DNA from: Bacteroidales bacterium
Lineage (GTDB): Bacteria; Bacteroidota; Bacteroidia; Bacteroidales; P3
Assembly (NCBI GenBank): GCA_031286005.1
Contig: JAITVC010000269.1
Location: 1 to 8,536 of the forward strand
DNA: 8,536 nucleotides
Reading direction: 5' to 3'
Of the stretch, positions 6,349 through 8,536 are shown one piece after another. The notes under the pieces are model-generated. The model had not been told where the DNA came from, searched no databases, and saw nothing but the letters and a program-made list of their open reading frames with translations. A program made the position numbers and the translations under genes. Within the stretch, counting starts at the first letter, position 1. Every line of letters starts with the position of its first letter.

Positions 6349-6496
6349 CAGTTTGATTTTCTACAAAATCAACATGGAGAGGGTGGGTAGGCGATGGAAG
6401 GTGTGTGCCAACAAAATATCCGACATAACCAAATTATTTTGGCCAAAGTTATTAATATTTTTTAACAAAGTTCGCATCTTTTGTTTTAATGTGTCA

Positions 6497-6733
6497 TTAA
6501 ATTTTCACACTATCCAAATACACGGTATCAGGGCAAAGGTCAGCATCGTTAGCCCATTGGATTGTTCCGATGAATGGATGAACAGTGTTGAACATTTTGT
6601 CATCTTTCAAAGCTCTGAAAATGCCCCTATCCAAGTAAGGTTTCATATCCAACAAACCTTCTTCGCCATTGTCAAACCAAAGGTGAAGCGTGTAATCCTT
6701 TGCTGGTGCTACATTTGTTACTCTTGGATTCAT
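6497..6733 (-). CDS. DUF2442 family protein (candidate toxin-antitoxin partner)
   Basis: This 78-aa protein matches the DUF2442 family along its whole length: an opening MNPRVTNVAPAKDYTLHLWF, the central NGEEGLLDMKPYLDRGIF, and a closing GTIQWANDADLCPDTVYLDS. The biochemical role of the family is unsettled. It is typically a small protein encoded beside DUF4160, and such pairs are often listed as putative type II toxin-antitoxin systems. Here it follows the DUF4160 gene by only 4 bp on the same strand, so the two are surely co-transcribed and probably translationally coupled. The protein is complete, with an ATG start and TAA stop, and no signal peptide or membrane segment. Which partner would be toxin or antitoxin cannot be read from the sequence. 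Confidence 0.88.
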   Translation of the reverse strand: MNPRVTNVAPAKDYTLHLWFDNGEEGLLDMKPYLDRGIFRALKDDKMFNTVHPFIGTIQWANDADLCPDTVYLDSVKI

Positions 6734-6737
6734 GTTT

Positions 6738-7007
6738 TTATCTTAAAGGTTCAATTTTAAAAATATTTTGTTCAGATGTTGCTAACTCCCAATTTGCCAT
6801 TAAATCATCCTCATGCAGAATTATCCACGCTTTAACCAATTGAATTTTTTTTGAAGGAAGATTGCCTGATAAAAGTTCTCCATCCGGAATTGAGAATACA
6901 GCCTCAAAACCTTGAAATATAGCGTGAATATGAGGTTTGTGATGTTGTTTATTATCTCCATAAAACATAGAGATAAGTATTCCATAGAACATTGAAAGAG
7001 TCGCCAT
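6738..7007 (-). CDS. DUF4160 family protein (candidate toxin-antitoxin partner)
   Basis: This 89-aa cytoplasmic protein matches DUF4160. It has the family's start LSMFYGILISMFYGD, the histidine-rich HHKPHIHAIFQGFEAVFSI (22-40), GNLPSKKIQLVKAWIILHEDDLMANWELA, and the terminal KIEPLR. The conserved HxPHIH-type cluster could bind metal or be catalytic; this is inference from residue type alone. It is the promoter-proximal gene of a two-gene unit with DUF2442 4 bp downstream. The promoter at 7036-7068 is a full consensus match. The start ATG at 7007 fits the family's usual N-terminus. Its occurrence beside DUF2442 suggests a toxin-antitoxin module, but neither toxicity nor neutralisation has been shown here. 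Confidence 0.9.
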   Translation of the reverse strand: MATLSMFYGILISMFYGDNKQHHKPHIHAIFQGFEAVFSIPDGELLSGNLPSKKIQLVKAWIILHEDDLMANWELATSEQNIFKIEPLR

Positions 7008-7035
7008 AGTTGTTTTATAAATTTATTTCGTCTTG

Positions 7036-7068
7036 CAAAGATACAAAAAGTTTTCTAAACAGACCAAA
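7036..7068 (-). promoter_or_regulatory. Promoter of the DUF4160-DUF2442 pair
   Basis: On the minus strand, TTTG (7068-7065), a 21-nt spacer and TATCTTTG (7043-7036) match the Bacteroidetes consensus in both boxes. Initiation near 7029 gives a leader of about 20 nt before the ATG at 7007. The -33 box lies within 6 bp of the AMP nucleosidase stop codon, so the pair can be expressed separately from the genes upstream. Confidence 0.78.
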
Positions 7069-7070
7069 TT

Positions 7071-7844
7071 TTAATCTTCAAACCTAAGGTGCTTAACCGT
7101 AAGCCCGTTATACATTAACTGTTTGAGCGAATCAATCCCGATTTCGAGATGGTCTTGTGCAAAACTTGAACTCACAACCTTATCGCTGGCAGAAGTTTTC
7201 ACGCCTTCGGGCGTCATCGGATTGTCGGAAACAAGCAGCAATGCGCCTGATGGAATTTGATTGGCAAAACCGGTAATCAAAATAGTGGCGGTTTCCATAT
7301 CAATGCCGATGCATTTGATGGAGAGCAAGTAATCTTTAAAAGCATCGTCGTGTTCCCACACACGGCGGTTGGTGGTATAAATCGTACCCGTCCAATAATC
7401 TTTGCCATGGTCGCGAATGGTTGTCGAAACCGCTTTTTGCAAACTAAATGCAGGCAATGCAGGCACTTCCTTCGGAAAATAGTCATTAGACGTTCCCTCG
7501 CCCCGAATAGCCGCAATCGGAAGAATAAAATCGCCAACCAAACTTTTCTTCAAACCGCCGCATTTGCCCAGAAATAAGACCGCTTTTGGATGAATAGCGC
7601 TCAGCAAATCCATCACTGTGGCGGCATTCGGACTGCCCATTCCAAAATTGATAATCGTAATATTCTCGTGCGTGGCGCATTGCATAGCCTTTCCTGTACC
7701 GTGAATGTCAACGCCGTATTTCTCTGCAAAACGGCTTACATATTCATGAAAATTGACCAAAATAATATATTCGCCAAATTCTTCTAATTGCGCACCGGTA
7801 TAGCGAGGCAGCCAGTTCTTTACGATTTCTTCTTTCGTTTTCAT
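7071..7844 (-). CDS. amn: AMP nucleosidase, short Bacteroidota form
   Basis: This 257-aa cytoplasmic enzyme of the nucleoside phosphorylase (PNP/UDP) superfamily probably hydrolyses AMP to adenine and ribose 5-phosphate, acting in purine salvage and adenylate control. Superfamily signatures are FGMGSPNAATVMDLL (67-81), the LFLGKCGGLK strand-loop (90-99), IGIDMETATI (179-188), where the Met-Glu pair binds the ribose, and LLLVSDNPMTPEGVK (202-216), whose SDNP carries the purine-binding Asp. It lacks the extra N-terminal domain of the 484-aa E. coli Amn and corresponds to the short AMP nucleosidase-like family (TIGR01721). Substrate choice between AMP and other nucleosides is inferred from this family match. 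Its ATG overlaps the stop of the upstream nitroreductase gene (ATGA), so translation is probably coupled. It ends in TAA. Confidence 0.9.
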   Translation of the reverse strand: MKTKEEIVKNWLPRYTGAQLEEFGEYIILVNFHEYVSRFAEKYGVDIHGTGKAMQCATHENITIINFGMGSPNAATVMDLLSAIHPKAVLFLGKCGGLKKSLVGDFILPIAAIRGEGTSNDYFPKEVPALPAFSLQKAVSTTIRDHGKDYWTGTIYTTNRRVWEHDDAFKDYLLSIKCIGIDMETATILITGFANQIPSGALLLVSDNPMTPEGVKTSASDKVVSSSFAQDHLEIGIDSLKQLMYNGLTVKHLRFED

Positions 7845-8536
7845 AGGTAATTTATGTTTAGGTCTTTTTTATCAATATAATTCATACATTCAAACAACGG
7901 CATGCCCATCGCCAAGCCTGCGTAGATTCGGCCGTTGATGCCAAGCGATTCTTCCAACTTACCACGTTTTTGTCGTGTGGCACGAAGTACAAAACCGGTG
8001 TAGAATTGCGACACGCCCAAACTTTCGGCCATCAACGACGCATTTTGATAGGCCAAATTGCAGTCTTCACAACCAAACGGCAATTCTTTCGGAGCATGAA
8101 TAAAGAGTAGGGAAGTGGCACCTCGCAAAATATTGTTCTTACCTTTTTCTCGGTATAACTTATCCGCATTTCGGATAATCGGAATGTAATTATAAATAGA
8201 TGGCGCAAAGCGTTTCAAAAACGGCCTACAAACCGCATTATCCACCCACTTTAACGATGAAAGAAACGTGTTAATCGTAAACTCGGTAACTAATTTTAAT
8301 TTTTCAGGGTCTGTAATCAGCGTGAAACTCACTTGTTGCAGATTACTTGCTGTTGGTGCACGATGAGCGGCTTCGAGAATCTGCGACAAGTAGTCTTCCG
8401 GAACCGGATTGGTCGAAAATGCCCGGTTGGAGCGACGTTTGCGCATGAGCAACAACGTTTGTTCGGCCGTTGGAAGTTTGGATGTATCCATAGCATGAAC
8501 TTTGTTCACCGGAAATTCAGCGTGCAAAACCGAATT
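7841..8536 (-). CDS. Nitroreductase-family protein, 5' end cut by window
   Basis: This is an FMN-dependent oxidoreductase of the nitroreductase fold; its physiological substrate cannot be deduced. Visible signatures, numbered from the internal ATG at 8491, are the FMN-phosphate motif RKRRSNRAF (17-25), APTASNLQQVSF, EDCNLAYQNASLMAESLGVSQFYTG near the C-terminal third, and GRIYAGLAMGMPLFE at the end. The frame stays open to the window edge (upstream residues NSVLHAEFPVNKVHA). The sequence before RKRRS resembles the linker of nitroreductases fused to an N-terminal 2x[4Fe-4S] ferredoxin domain. I therefore infer that the ferredoxin part lies beyond base 8536; if not, the ATG at 8491 would give a 216-aa protein. 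A TTG at 8527 is also in frame but is less likely. The stop TGA overlaps the amn start by 4 bp (ATGA), indicating an operon. Confidence 0.85.
   Translation of the reverse strand, partial: NSVLHAEFPVNKVHAMDTSKLPTAEQTLLLMRKRRSNRAFSTNPVPEDYLSQILEAAHRAPTASNLQQVSFTLITDPEKLKLVTEFTINTFLSSLKWVDNAVCRPFLKRFAPSIYNYIPIIRNADKLYREKGKNNILRGATSLLFIHAPKELPFGCEDCNLAYQNASLMAESLGVSQFYTGFVLRATRQKRGKLEESLGINGRIYAGLAMGMPLFECMNYIDKKDLNINYL

Larger units (their letters stand above)
6244..6496. other. Intergenic region without a convincing gene
   Basis: This 253-bp stretch separates the DUF2442 gene from the lipoprotein pair. It holds the lipoprotein promoter, the C5/G5 hairpin, and on the plus strand a promoter-like site: TTTA (6317-6320), 20 nt, TACCTTTG (6341-6348). 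Just after that comes a small hairpin, GATTTT/AAAATC (6355-6370). A second small hairpin, CCAAA/TTTGG, lies at 6429-6442. The reading frame that opens on the plus strand here has an atypical composition and runs antisense through the DUF2442 gene, so I do not call it. A small RNA is possible but unproven. Confidence 0.6.

Noticed and set aside
6444..6451. Minus-strand TAACTTTG that could be another -7 box for the lipoprotein genes
   Set aside because: No -33 TTTG-like box is found 19-21 nt upstream, and a better-placed promoter lies at 6268-6298.
6464..6487. Weak AACAAA/TTTGTT hairpin followed by a few T residues
   Set aside because: Only six A/T-dominated base pairs with a 10-nt loop; too weak to call a terminator.
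6353..6760. 135-codon open frame on the plus strand behind a promoter-like site
   Set aside because: It covers the DUF2442 gene in antisense and is rich in Trp, Cys and Phe without any family match; the promoter-like site alone is not enough to call a gene.

Overview
This window looks like a chromosomal fragment from a member of the Bacteroidota, most likely Bacteroidales. The reasons are: Bacteroidetes-type promoters (TTTG, about 20 nt, TAnnTTTG) in every divergent gap; A/T-rich start contexts without Shine-Dalgarno sequences; lipoproteins with acidic DK/KDD residues right after the lipidated cysteine; a FISUMP-domain lipoprotein; and the short Bacteroidetes-type AMP nucleosidase. I cannot name a genus from sequence alone.

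Layout, left to right. Bases 1-72 form a perfect, loopless 72-bp palindrome flush with the window edge. Next, on the minus strand, is a two-gene unit: a small outer-membrane beta-barrel protein (about 3140-2550) followed 13 bp later by pheT, the phenylalanyl-tRNA synthetase beta chain (2536-86). A compact bidirectional promoter at about 3180-3227 drives this unit one way and metK (S-adenosylmethionine synthetase, 3391-4689) the other way. The metK leader carries a probable SAM-II-class riboswitch aptamer (about 3237-3293), and an intrinsic terminator (3317-3350) lies between it and the metK start. This fits feedback attenuation of SAM synthesis by SAM.

A bidirectional terminator (4695-4731) and a REP-like hairpin (4739-4767) separate metK from a convergent minus-strand pair of lipoproteins: a 156-aa protein of unknown function (6243-5773), then a 325-aa FISUMP lipoprotein (5751-4774). 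The two share a nearly identical signal-peptide segment but have unrelated mature parts. The intergenic stretch 6244-6496 holds their promoter, a C5/G5 hairpin with a T-run, and an unexplained plus-strand promoter-like site with no convincing gene behind it.

Further right, all on the minus strand, are a DUF4160-DUF2442 gene pair (7007-6738, 6733-6497), a candidate toxin-antitoxin module with its own good promoter, and an AMP nucleosidase gene (7844-7071). The AMP nucleosidase gene overlaps, by ATGA, the end of a nitroreductase-family gene (8536-7841) whose 5' part is cut by the window edge.

The best lead for follow-up is the metK leader: a recognisable SAM-II-like core, a terminator, and a 7-bp alternative pairing that would break the aptamer. 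The other stretches deserving a second look are the edge palindrome (possibly an assembly fold-back), the shared GGGGCGAA hairpin core, the duplicated lipoprotein leader and the DUF4160/DUF2442 pair. I see no CRISPR array, tRNA, rRNA, transposase or phage gene.
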